A stretch of DNA of 33,745 bases from Spirogloea muscicola (Eukaryota; Streptophyta; Zygnematophyceae; Spirogloeales; Spirogloeaceae), in assembly GCA_009602725.1 (NCBI GenBank), contig WELB01000407.1:1-33745 (forward strand). The letters are read 5' to 3'. Under the pieces are notes generated by a model that was not told the origin of the DNA, made no database searches, and worked only from the letters and a program-made list of their open reading frames with translations. Positions 1-28,754 of the stretch are shown here, piece by piece. Made by a program: the position numbers and the translations under genes. The first letter of the stretch is position 1; the number at the start of each line of letters is the position of its first letter.

Positions 1-1
1 G

Positions 2-20262
<20,261 letters not shown>

Positions 20263-21093
20263 AGCACACAAGGACACAGAGGACAAGTGACACAGCAAGC
20301 TCTGCTTGCTGCAGAGCTGCTGCAGCAAGCGGTCTGCAGGTCTCTTGTATCATGCTGTCTTGTATAAATTTGCGCAAGATTCTGACGCCTTCAGCTAAAG
20401 GTCTGCTTGCTAGCCACCACCATACCTCTATGACAACCTGAATGGATTGTGCTCCCATGTACAAGGTCGTGCGCATGGTGAAAGGTGACCAGCCTTTCGT
20501 GTACATGACACTGCCACTGCCTGTGATACAGTTACCACATGCCGCGGACTTAATTGTCATTACCAATATGACCTGACAGAGATTCTTCATATGTGCAGCA
20601 CCTTTGAAGCCGTACTCATTTAGGAGGGTGTTTGTACACGTGGATGCACCTCTCATATACTCTACATATGTGAGGAGAAGCGCAACGAGTGGAAACCCTG
20701 CAATACCGAGTATCAAGAGCCAAAAAGAGCAATGGTGGCAGGGTAGTTGGACTAGTAATTTGCGGGCTTGGCAAAGACCTGTGGTTTTGCCACAAAGGCT
20801 TAACATGCCCAATGAAGCCCAACTAATGTCTCACTGGATTGCCAACCTCGGCATGCAGACTCGTTGGGAAGGTTTTCTGCAGGCCCTGCTTAGTCACCAT
20901 GTCACGTTGATCTGACAACATACTTCCTCCCTCGAACTGCCTGCGGAGTTGTAGGAGCTCTGCAAGTGCATCCAAGGCCTAACAAGACTTAGGGTTCTGT
21001 ATACATCTGTGATGGCTTGTCACAAGGTGCTCTGTCACCGAAATAAAACGTGTCAGACAGGCCAGTACCGAAAGACCTCACCCAAACTAGGAC
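20263..21093. other. Convergent intergenic region, SMG1 / PPOX 3' ends
   Basis: SMG1 ends at 20262 on the plus strand and PPOX ends at 21094 on the minus strand, so this 831-bp stretch must hold both 3' untranslated regions and both polyadenylation sites. Open frames here (for example 20159-20812 on the minus strand) show no family resemblance, and one runs antisense to the SMG1 terminal exon. I see no clear TGTAA signal for either gene and no RNA gene. Confidence 0.6.
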
Positions 21094-24000
21094 TCAAGCT
21101 GCTACGGAAGTCTTGGAAACCATTGAGGCCACCTCAGCCGCACTTTCATAAGCAGCCTCCACGCATCTGCCCAACGCTACCCCTGCTACGTAGTTGCCAC
21201 CCAAAAGAAGGCCATCCAGCCCAGCATCCTGCGCAGGGTGTGGTTGATTTGGGTGCTAGTTAGTGTATGTAACATGATGAGCATCCTGAGTAAGTCGGAA
21301 GTAAGAGCTTGACTCACGCCCTCGCTCAAGGCATTAGCATACGGATACTCTCAAGACGAATACCTGATCTTGTGGCTCAATCTTTACCTGTTGACGACTT
21401 GTAGCTCAATCTATCTGTTGACTACGGCCCAGCAAGCAGAAGCGTACATCCTGCATGCCTTAGGGCAAGTATGGCACGGTTGCAGGGGGCTAGAGTACCA
21501 ACACAATCAATGGACCAAGCTACACTGGTGAGTTGGACCTCCATCCGAAAGCTGACCTTGAGTCCCTGGCGAGCCTCCTCGAGCGTGTCAAGGTGGCCAA
21601 CATTGAATTGAGGGATGGCAGTTGGCCAAACTCGGCAGCCATGGGCTGTAGGTAATGGGGCATCGTCCCTCAGCAGCATAGTCCGCAAGTCCTTATCAAC
21701 AGCTGCTACGATGGCATCTTCACCCTGCAGAAGTCGTCGAGACTGCACTTTCAGTGAGGGGCATCCATGCAACATAGTAGAGACAGTCTGCCATGGCCTC
21801 ATAGCTGGTACTGTCTTCTCATCTGATCCAGTGCAAATGACAGTGTGAAGCCATGTGAACGATAGCGGGAAGAGCATCAGAACTACATGTCGGAACAATT
21901 ATTGAGGGGATACACAGGATTGAACATGCCTTGGTAGTAATCTCCTCATTTGTGGCTCCACCAATGTAGCACAAAAGGAGTGTGCGACCCTTGGGAGCTC
22001 TGTTTGGAAACAGTGATGAGCTGTAGATAGTACCTGCATGATTTCAGCAGCACGGTTCCAGATACAAGTCAAGGCAGCATGAGTGCAGGGCCCTTGCGTC
22101 AACATCTGCTTAGATTGGCACTTCAAAATATTTGTGCACCATATATAGCTTGCTAACGTCCAACCTCAATTGACAAAGATAGGAGGGCCACCCTCTCAAC
22201 AACAGACTGACCTAGGGTCTGAATGCCTTGACTTCGGGGATGGAGCTGCCCAAAGCCTTTGAGCTCTCCGTTGACCAATCGGTCTTCTCTGATGGCAGAA
22301 GATGGGTAAGAGACAGTGACGGCACAGACTGGCGGATAGTAAAACTTCGCCAAGGCATCAGCTGCACGCGGCTGCAAAATTTGAGCAAGTAGGCGATCAG
22401 CGACAATTGAAGAGCTTCAGAACGGCACATGAAGGAATCGGTATGTACTTCTAAGAAAAGAAGTTTGTCAATTTACAAAGTCTGTGGAGTTGGGCTAGGT
22501 AATGACAGCTTATTGCAGCCAAAAGCATGGGCCATCAACCAGAGGAGGAAGGTCAGCAGATACCGCTGTTGGCCGGAGAATTTTGCTGGCGATCCTAGAG
22601 GGTACGGTGAGGATGACCTTCTTGGCCAGGACTGTCTGTGGACCCGAGGGGGTGCTGTATGATAATCTGAAACCTTCCTCAGTCTTGTTGATGTCGATCA
22701 GCTCCCATTTCACCTTCACCTTCTCTCCAAGCCTAGTGACAGGAATGAATTTGAGATGAAGATGAGACAGCAGCACAAGCCTGGCACAACTCGGCGGACG
22801 TGCACATGTGCACGTGTGCTAGTGGAGGGAACAGAAAGCTGGGAGTGTGCAGGAGAAGGTTCTAAACCTGTGGACCGGGATGCAAGGGCGGAGGACAGGA
22901 GAGGCCTCTGGAGAGCCTTACTGAGCGGCAATGGCATTAGGGAGAGTGCTGAGGCCCCTCTTGAAAGACCCGACCGTCTGGCCCTTGACCACAGGTAACC
23001 TCCTGCACAGCACTTGGCGGAGGATGACAATGAGGACAAATCACTACGGCCCAGAGCAGCTTGGATTGCGAGCAGCGGCTCTTGGAGGACGAGCTTCCGT
23101 CTCCCTCGCCTCATTTCGGTACCACAAGCCGTGGGAGAGATCTCATCCCGCATCCAAGGAGCCCGAGCCTACTGCAGGCCGACGACTGTGGAAGCAAGGC
23201 CGAGATCCTCACGGGTCGGGGGGCGGAGAGGGGTTGGCACGGCGGTCCTGGATGAGCTGCAGGCTTCCTCCCAGGATGCTGCCTCCAATCTGCTCCAGCC
23301 TCCACACCTTTCCAAATGCTGCTTTCATGCTGAGCTTGGAGGGGTCGCCGGCGTACACGCCTGGGGCAACGCGTGGGAGACGGAAGAGCAGGACGTGTCG
23401 TGGAATGGATACTTGCCAATTGCCACAACACTACCAACACAGAGGCATGCAGCATAGAATATGCAGGCCCGGAGCTTCATGTAATCTTGTTGTCAGCAGC
23501 ACAATGACAGAGGGCGTGCAAAATGCCAGTTGGCAGCAGCTTCGAGGTGATTGAAGCTGCGTGCCGTGACTCGGCGAGCAGCAGTCAGCACGGCTGGTCA
23601 CGCGACGTGCATTGTGCGCTCTCGACCTGCATTGGGCTGTCGTGAGCACAGCCCAGGGTCTGGCTGCTCAAACAAGGCAGCGGATCCCACTGCCGCCAGG
23701 GGCAGGCTTGCGCACCGGAGCAGAAGGGCTCGATGAGGCGCTCGAACACCTCGGCGCCCAGGTTGCGGCGCACAAACTCCTCCACGCTCTCCTCCTTGCC
23801 GGCGGGCGGCGGCGGGCGGAGGCCCGCGGCGCCGAGGCCGGCGCGCAGCTTGCCCCAGGGGCTCAGGAGGTCGAAGAAGGGCAGGTCGGCGGGGCCGGCG
23901 GGCACGGGCCGCAGGCGGCCGCGCCAGAGGACGAAGCGCGGGCTGTCGGGGTCGCCCAGCACCAGGTCGCCCAGGAGGCCGCTGTCGGCCGCCATGGTGA

Positions 24001-24357
24001 GCATGGCGGTGCTGGGCTGGAAGCTGTTGGGGCCCTCCTCCCACAAATACCCCGCCCCCTCGTCCGCCACCGTCGTCACATTCCCGCCCACGCGCGCGCC
24101 CGCCTCCGTCACCAGCAGCCGCGGCACCGCCGCGCCGTGCCGCGTGGCCAGCGCCTGCGCCGTGCACAGCCCCGAGATGCCCCCGCCCACGACCACGCAG
24201 TCGAACGGCGGCGGCGGGGNAGCGCCGCCATGGCCGCCGCCGGGTGCGCAGGCCGGCGCGGGGCTGCGGGCTGCCGGGGCTGCCGAGGGAGAGGGGTTGG
24301 GGTTGGCCCGCCCAGCTGGGCACTCGGCCCCTTATCCTGCCAGGCGAGAAGGCGCAT
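21094..24357 (-). CDS. PPOX: Protoporphyrinogen IX oxidase, plastid type, 8 exons, 5' end unresolved
   Basis: The enzyme oxidises protoporphyrinogen IX to protoporphyrin IX with FAD and O2, the last step shared by chlorophyll and haem synthesis. Exons on the minus strand: 23716 up to the start, 23213-23360, 22922-23002, 22564-22732, 22212-22371, 21930-22033, 21557-21724, 21094-21228. All phases agree and give 481 residues from the conserved VVVGGGISG FAD-binding motif (24196). Landmarks in order: GYLWEEGPNSFQPS, GRLRPVPAGPADLPFFD, ERLIEPFCSG joined to VYAGDPSKLSMKAAFGKVWR, KGQTVGSFKRGL, YYPPVCAVTVSYP, GELKGFGQLHPR, CYIGGATNEE, VGHLD, GGNYVAGVALG. The intron at 21725-21929 begins GC. The start is uncertain. 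ATGs at 24357 and 24231 open a proline/alanine-rich, transit-peptide-like frame, but it is out of frame with the catalytic part across the ambiguous base N at 24220. The catalytic frame itself has no ATG before an upstream TAA. One base missing at N would join them. Confidence 0.93.
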
Positions 24358-24590
24358 GACATTGAACGTGAGTGAGGCCAATTCCTGCCTTACGAATGGA
24401 AGTCCTGTTACGGGGTCATGAGCTAGCCAGGGGGGGACACCAACATCCCCGAGTGAGCACATGCATATCTGACAGGCTAGGCTGAGGAGCCAGACCACCA
24501 CCACGGAAGCCATTAGCCTGGGCTACTGCACGCCCAGCACGCCGGTGTGTCGCAAGTGCCTGGGAGCCCTGTAGACTCAATGCGCTGGGG
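24340..24590 (-). repeat. Retroelement 3'-end remnant, copy A
   Basis: This is the first of three related units (A here, B at 24594-24742, C at 26446-26690). Read on the minus strand it encodes the tail of a retroelement protein: ALAQANGFRGGG, then LSLSDMHVLTRG. In copy A the normal Tyr-stop is lost by mutation and the frame runs on to a TGA near 24418. The outer part (24340-24417) matches the 3' flank of copy C (26446-26513), which includes AGAAGGCGC and GAGGCCAATTC. It therefore reaches into the presumed 5' end of PPOX. Confidence 0.7.
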
Positions 24591-24593
24591 TAA

Positions 24594-24742
24594 TGAGCTA
24601 GCTAAGGGGACACTGATGTCCCCGAGTCAGCACATGCATATCTGACAAGCTAAGCTGAGGAGCCAAACCACCACCACGGAAGCCATTAGCCTGGGCTAAT
24701 GCACGCCAAGCACGCTGGTGTGTCGCAAGTGCCTGGGAAGCG
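24594..24742 (-). repeat. Retroelement 3'-end remnant, copy B
   Basis: This tandem partner of copy A is near-identical over about 145 bp (shared AAGCCATTAGCCTGGGCTA, ACATGCATATCTGACA). The minus strand encodes THQRAWRALAQANGFRGGG and LSLSDMHVLTRGH, with the terminal Tyr codon changed to His and the stop displaced. The A/B pair arose by tandem duplication or by two insertions at nearby sites. Confidence 0.72.
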
Positions 24743-24769
24743 CTCGCCCATAGAGAAAGAGGGGCCTGG

Positions 24770-25664
24770 TGTGCGTCAGAGCGACTGTGGCGAGCGAGGG
24801 GCCGAGCCTGGAGAGCTGGCCGCTCATGTTCTGCGCTGTTCCCACGGCGGAGAGCGGACGGCGGCCCACAACCGCCTCCAGGATGCGATGCATGGCATCC
24901 TGGTGGAGGGTGGCTTCTCGGTGGCAGCGGAGAACTCCGCCGTCATGCCGCTCCAGCAAAGGGCCGACGGTCTCCACCCACGTCGCGTAGACTTTGTGGC
25001 CACCCTACAAGCTGGCGGGCCACGTCTTATCCTGGACGTGGTTACCACAGACGCATACGACCGCTCAAACCCAGCCCAATGTGCCATCAAGGCTGGGTAT
25101 GCAGTCGCCTGCGCCGCTCGAGCTAAGGAGCTCAAATTCGCTGATCATCCGCGGGAAGACGAGTTCTTCCCGCTGGCTATCGACACGCATGGGGCGTTGG
25201 GCGCTCGGTGGCTCGAGCTGCTCAACCAGCTCGCCCGCCACGCCATCGTCCGCCGCTTCCATGGGGAGCCGGTGGACTTTCCTGCAGCCGGGTCGCTAGT
25301 GCAGGTGTACCGTATGCGCTTGGCCGTCTCGTTGCTGCTGGCTCGCCCGCCACGCCATCGTCCGCCGCTTCCATGGGGAGCCGGGGAATTTTCCTGCAGC
25401 CGGGTCGCTAGCGCAGGTGTACCGGATGCGCTTGGCCGTCTCGCTGCAGAGGTCTATGGCCCGCGCGCTGCACCTGCGTGCCGGCAGAGCCCTCGCTGCT
25501 GCCTCTGGCTCTGGCCAGGGGACCCACTTCCAGGAGCCTAGCTTCTCTACGCCTTGCATCTGCGTGCTGGCCGTGCTCTCGCTGCGGCCTCCGGCTTTCG
25601 TCAGGGGGATAGTTTACCGGCAGCTAGTCTGTCGGATGTGAGGCTCCTCACTCGTAACTACTAA
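24770..25664 (+). pseudogene. Retroelement protein C-terminal domain, broken copy
   Basis: The plus strand reads a Cys/His segment (ELAAHVLRCSHGGERTAAHN), then RRVDFVATLQAGGPRLILDV, FADHPREDEFFPLAIDTHG, LGARWLELLNQLARHAI, and finally RMRLAVSLQRSMARALHLRA and LLTRNY before TAA (25662-25664). I recognise this arrangement from the C-terminal region of reverse-transcriptase-type proteins in algal and other non-LTR retroelements; that is from memory, not a search. A 112-bp tandem duplication (25229-25340 and 25341-25452) shifts the frame, and a second partial repeat sits near 25551. The copy is therefore dead. The most intact frame is 24699-25541. Confidence 0.7.
25229..25452 (+). repeat. 112-bp tandem duplication inside the retroelement copy
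   Basis: Two successive units begin GCTCGCCCGCCACGCCATCG and end in the segment encoding QVYRMRLAVSL. Their spacing is 112 bp, not a multiple of three, so the second unit is in a different frame. Differences between units are few (for example GTGGAC versus GGGAAT), so the duplication is recent compared with the spread of the family. Confidence 0.9.
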
Positions 25665-25811
25665 GTGGTCCATCCTCCCCCGTTCTGCCATAGCCTCTTC
25701 AGGCCCCGCAGTCGCTGCTTAGCTCGTAGTCTGGCCCCTTCGAACCTTGTCAATTCTTTTCGGGCTGGCTTCTCACAGCCCTTGCCCCCATTGGATGAGC
25801 CACTTCTTCTA
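25551..25811 (+). repeat. 260-bp direct repeat, left copy (partner 26797-27058)
   Basis: This segment and 26797-27058 are close to identical. Both run from the codons for LHLRAGRALAAASGFRQGDS through the stop codon, a shared 3' flank (CTGCCATAGCCTCTTCAGG), and one hairpin module (GGGCTGGCTTCTCACAGCCC). This shows that the hairpin is part of the retroelement 3' untranslated end in these two copies, about 100 bp after the stop. Confidence 0.85.
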
Positions 25812-25822
25812 GCTTCTCTGAC

Positions 25823-25885
25823 CTTTGTAAGGCTTGAATTGGCCTCCCTTTCAATTCCATGCGCACCGCGCGCCTTCTCTCTGAC
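25823..25885 (+). repeat. 60-bp inverted repeat, left arm (right arm 26446-26508)
   Basis: GGCTTGAATTGGCCTCCCTT and GCGCACCGCGCGCCTTCTCT here are the reverse complement of sequence at 26446-26508. A third, weaker copy in the inverted sense is at about 24345-24400. A diverged direct copy is at about 28339-28385 (CGCACCGCGCCTTC). The box follows the hairpin module on the plus strand and follows the stop codon in minus-strand copies A and C, so it is probably part of the element 3' untranslated region. Confidence 0.8.
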
Positions 25886-26035
25886 CTGAGGCTGCTTAGC
25901 AGGAAATACTGAGTAATACGTAGCTGCTTTGTTTCTTGTTGTGCTTGTTTCTCTTAGCGCTTCCCCTGGGCTTCTTCTCGTATTTGTTTTGGGCTGGCTT
26001 TTCCAGCCCCTATCGTTAATGGGCGAGCACTTTCT

Positions 26036-26085
26036 TCTGTCCTGTTGTCCTGTCCTGTCCTGCCCTGTCCTGTCCTGTTGTCCAT
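26036..26085 (+). repeat. (TGTCC)n pentanucleotide repeat
   Basis: About nine imperfect units of TGTCC, with TGCCC and TTGTCC variants, lie between two hairpin modules. This is a simple sequence repeat with no coding meaning. Confidence 0.9.
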
Positions 26086-26108
26086 TCCTTTGGGCTGGCC
26101 TCTCCCAG

Positions 26109-26110
<2 letters not shown>

Positions 26111-26143
<33 letters not shown>
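26111..26143 (+). repeat. (TC)n dinucleotide repeat
   Basis: This is an uninterrupted TC tract of about 33 bp, placed exactly between the hairpin (26092-26110) and the GGGTGAGC tail of that module. It appears to have expanded inside the module's pyrimidine linker. Confidence 0.95.
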
Positions 26144-26146
<3 letters not shown>

Positions 26147-26160
26147 GGGTGAGCTCTAGT

Positions 26161-26242
26161 TGGTGGCAGAAGGGCTTCGTATCTGCCATCTAGTATCCAG
26201 GCATCGGTTAGCGACCTTTATGTTTTGACCCGTGGTTACTGA
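26161..26242 (+). pseudogene. Retroelement C-terminal remnant ending LTRGY
   Basis: The frame ending at TGA 26240-26242 reads SVSDLYVLTRGY, the same terminus as in the other copies (LSLSDMHVLTRGY in copy C; LMLLTRGY at 27340). Upstream only a short decayed stretch is recognisable. From here to about 26440 I see nothing else beyond a weak GACCCG/CGGGTC inverted repeat around the stop. Confidence 0.55.
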
Positions 26243-26445
26243 GCGGGTCAATCTACTGTAGCTTATGTAGGTCTTAAGATGTGCTTGCCTTTTTGTACTT
26301 GGCCATTTGGCCTTCGTTTGTTTCAAATACACGATATTCTCTTCCCAGCCACCAGTTAATCTGGCAGCGCTTACTTCTTTCTTCTTTCGGCAGCCGCTGG
26401 CTGGATCGCTGGATCTCCTCCAGCGGCTTGCCCGTCAGGAGAGAA

Positions 26446-26690
26446 GGCGCGCGGTGCGCATGAAATTGAAAGGGAGGCCAATTCAAGCCCTACAAATGAC
26501 CTGTTAACTCGGTAATGAGCTGGCTAAGGGGGACACTAATATCCCCGAGTGAGCACATGCATATCTGACAAGCTAAGCTGAGGCACCAAACCACCACCAC
26601 GGAAGCCATTAGCCTGTGCTAATGCACGACCGGCACGCTGGTGTATCGCGAGTGCCTGGGAGCGCTGTAGACTCAATGATAACCGCATTC
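26446..26690 (-). pseudogene. Retroelement 3'-end remnant, copy C (minus strand)
   Basis: On the minus strand this reads MRLSLSLQRSQALAIHQRAG, then RALAQANGFRGGG and LSLSDMHVLTRGY with TAG at about 26536. It is the best preserved of the three A/B/C units because the terminal Tyr and stop are intact. Its 3' flank is the inverted-repeat box at 26446-26508. It lies back to back with the plus-strand copy starting near 26697, so two element ends of opposite strand meet here. Confidence 0.75.
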
Positions 26691-26696
26691 TATGTC

Positions 26697-26910
26697 CCGC
26701 AGGCGTGGTGAGCCGGCTGACTTCAACGCCGCTGGCTTGTGGGCTCAGGTGTATCGTATGCGCTTGTCCGTCTCCCTCCAGCGGTCCATGGCCCACGCCT
26801 TGCATCTGCGTGCTGGCCGTGCTCTTGCTGCGGCCTCCGGCTTTCGTCAGGGGGATAGTTTTCCGGCAGCTAGTCTGTAGGATGTGAGGCTCCTTACTCG
26901 TAACTACTGA
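26697..26910 (+). pseudogene. Retroelement C-terminal remnant
   Basis: The plus strand reads RRRGEPADFNAAGLWAQVYR, MRLSVSLQRSMAHALHLRAG and RALAAASGFRQGDSFPAASL, then an in-frame TAG (a Ser-Asp position in the sister copy). The remaining codons give DVRLLTRNY before TGA at 26908-26910. The premature TAG and the loss of everything upstream make it a pseudogene. It continues into the 260-bp repeat and a hairpin module at 27009. Confidence 0.75.
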
Positions 26911-27056
26911 GTGGTCCATCCTCCCCCCCTTCTGCCATAGCCTCTTCAGGCCCCACAGTCGCTGCTTAGCTCGCAGTTAGGCCCCTTCAAACCTTGTCAA
27001 TTCTTTTCGGGCTGGCTTCTCACAGCCCTTGCCCCCATTGGGAAAGCCACTTCTTC

Positions 27057-27084
27057 TATAGCATGCAACGATGGCTTGCGGGAC
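27057..27084 (+). repeat. 28-bp exact direct repeat, first copy (second 27503-27530)
   Basis: TATAGCATGCAACGATGGCT followed by TGCGGGAC occurs identically at 27057-27084 and 27503-27530, about 446 bp apart. Each follows a hairpin module tail ending CTTCTTC. The later copy is preceded by CAATGATAGCCGCATTATA, which resembles 26676-26694. The pattern fits a repeated 3'-to-5' element junction or a target duplication around the 27085-27502 segment. Confidence 0.85.
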
Positions 27085-27340
27085 GACCCCTAGACCTAAA
27101 ACCCGTCAGGCCATTGACCGGCGGCCGGGTCTGCCAGGGACGATGCCCAGCTTCAACGCTGCCGGTTCGCTCGCCCAAGTCTTCCGTATGCGCCTGGCTG
27201 TATCGTTACAACGCTCCCTTGCCTACGCCGTCCACACGCGAGCAGGCCGTGCTATGGCCGCCGCCTCTGGGTCTCGGCGGAATGCCTCTTTCCATGCAGC
27301 GAGCTACTCCGACCTGATGTTGCTCACTCGCGGGTACTGA
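27071..27340 (+). pseudogene. Retroelement C-terminal remnant, 89 codons
   Basis: The open frame starts at ATG 27071 and ends at TGA 27338-27340. It includes FNAAGSLAQVFRMRLAVSLQ, RSLAYAVHTRAGRAMAAASG and SYSDLMLLTRGY. The tail is uninterrupted, but the element is truncated: only the last domain is present, and the first 30 residues have no counterpart in the sister copies. A hairpin module follows at 27437. Confidence 0.65.
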
Positions 27341-27539
27341 GCTTCCCTCTGCATTGTCTGGTGTTTTGTAGTGTTTTGTGGTGTAGTCCTTTTTCGGCAC
27401 CTCTTTCTTTGGCTTTGACCATTGTCCATTCTCTTTGGGCTGGCTTTGCCAGCCCCTCTTCTCTACGGGCGAGCACTTTCTTCTTCAATGATAGCCGCAT
27501 TATATAGCATGCAACGATGGCTTGCGGGACACTAGCATG

Positions 27540-27920
27540 CCCTAAGCTACCCGCCCGACTACGTCGGCGGGCATCGACATACAGAGCCAGGCGATGGAGG
27601 AGGGAAGACCACTTCCTTCCGTAGCCGCCGTATATGTGCAAGGCGCATGGGAAGAAGTGGTCGCCCCGGGGGTGGTCATTGTAGTGCCTCTCCTTCTTCC
27701 TCTCCATATGATGTGTCGCCCAACCTGGCACAGACCGGTGTGGGTGCCCCTGGTTGGAATGCGTCGATGAGAACGACATCAAGGAGGAGACGTGGCCCAC
27801 CGCTCCGGGGTCGCAACCACATCCAGACGCCTGATGTAGGGTCTGCCGCGCTTCTGGAGTACCGGCATGATGCCTGGCACCTCCATGGCCGCATGGTAAC
27901 CAGGAGAGAGTTGGGACTGC
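27540..27920 (-). pseudogene. Retroelement C-terminal domain remnant, frameshifted, minus strand
   Basis: Minus-strand fragments in order are PYIRRLDVVATPERW, then (new frame) GGPRLLLDVVLIDAF, then (new frame) HYNDHPRGDHFFPCALHIYG and GRKWSSLLHRLALYVDAR. These line up with RRVDFVATLQAGGPRLILDV, HPREDEFFPLAIDTHG and ARWLELLNQLARHA of the plus-strand copy at 24770-25664. At least two frameshifts separate the parts. It is an inverted, older copy of the same family. Confidence 0.65.
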
Positions 27921-28754
27921 GCTTTGTGGCCCCTTCGGACCTTGTCAACTCTTTCCGGGCTGGCTGTCTCACAGCCCTCGCCCACTTCGGGAGAGCCACT
28001 TGCCATGGCATCTTCTTTGGCTCTTTGGATTCTGTCCATACTTTTCGGGCTGGCCTCTGCCCGCCCCTCTTCTACATGGGCGCGCACTTTCTTCTTGCCT
28101 TGGCCATCCCTGCTCGGTTGGCTGGCCATTCCCAGCCCCTATGGGCGAGCCCTTCTTCATACGTGGCTGCTTCGTTTCTTTTCAGTGCTTGTTGTTCTTC
28201 GTACTTCCCCTGGCCCCATTTCGTCCTTTGTTCATTCTTTTCTGGGCTGGCTTTTTCCAGCCCCTATCCTCAATGGGCGAGCCCTTTCCCATTGCCGACC
28301 TGCTTCTCGCTCCTGGCAGGACGTTGTGGCTTTGTTCTGGCCTCCCTCATTCACTTTCGCACCGCGCCTTCACGCTCCTTCTGCCGTCTTAGCCTCTCCC
28401 GCCTGGCAAAACGCGCTTTTCATCCCAGTCTGCAGCCGCTCCAACACCGCCCCCCCCCGCCCCTGGTCCTTGTCCTTCTTCTGTGGGTTGGCCCTAACGC
28501 AGCTCTGTCGAACCTTCTTCCTTCTTTTGCGGGCTGGCTTTCCCCAGCCCTCGCCCCCTCTGGAAGAGCTGCTTCCATGCCTAGCACTGCTAATGTTGCA
28601 AATAAGCTAACTCTATGGCTTTGAGAAGCACCCACCATGATAAGCTCTTTGCAGCCCTCGGCCCACTAGGAAATGCTGCGTCTCCGACAGACGCACCGCC
28701 TGCCCGCCACCAAGAAAACTGCATAAATGTCTCTGCCGGCGCACGGCGACGTGT

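Larger units (their letters stand above)
25745..28575 (+). repeat. Array of about ten hairpin-forming 60-bp modules
   Basis: All modules are on the plus strand. Stem-loops lie at 25762-25781, 25991-26009, 26092-26110, 27009-27028, 27437-27455, 27957-27977, 28047-28066, 28120-28138, 28244-28263 and 28531-28550. Each has a pyrimidine-rich lead (often TTGTCAATTCTTTTC or GTCCATTC), then GGGCTGG, a 3-8 base loop, CCAGCCC, then CAATGGGCGAGC and CTTTCTTCT. The core is best in 25991-26009 and 27437-27455; 28047-28066 has a stem mismatch. Two copies are clearly in retroelement 3' ends. The 27957-28550 group has no recognisable coding fragment on the plus strand. Function unknown; a 3'-end recognition structure for reverse transcription is one inference. 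Confidence 0.8.

Noticed and set aside
24309-24321. 12-bp palindrome GCCCAGCTGGGC in the PPOX leader
   Set aside because: It is short and lies in very GC-rich sequence, where such palindromes are expected by chance.
23598-24421. 254- and 269-codon frames overlapping PPOX exon 1
   Set aside because: They are Arg/Ala/Gly-rich shadow frames of a GC-rich exon. The FAD-binding frame is the conserved one.
27647-28624. 325-codon open frame on the plus strand
   Set aside because: It runs antisense through a decayed retroelement copy and then through five hairpin modules. Its repeated FxxGLAFSSPYPQWASPF-like segments are just the module read in frame. No known domain and no introns.
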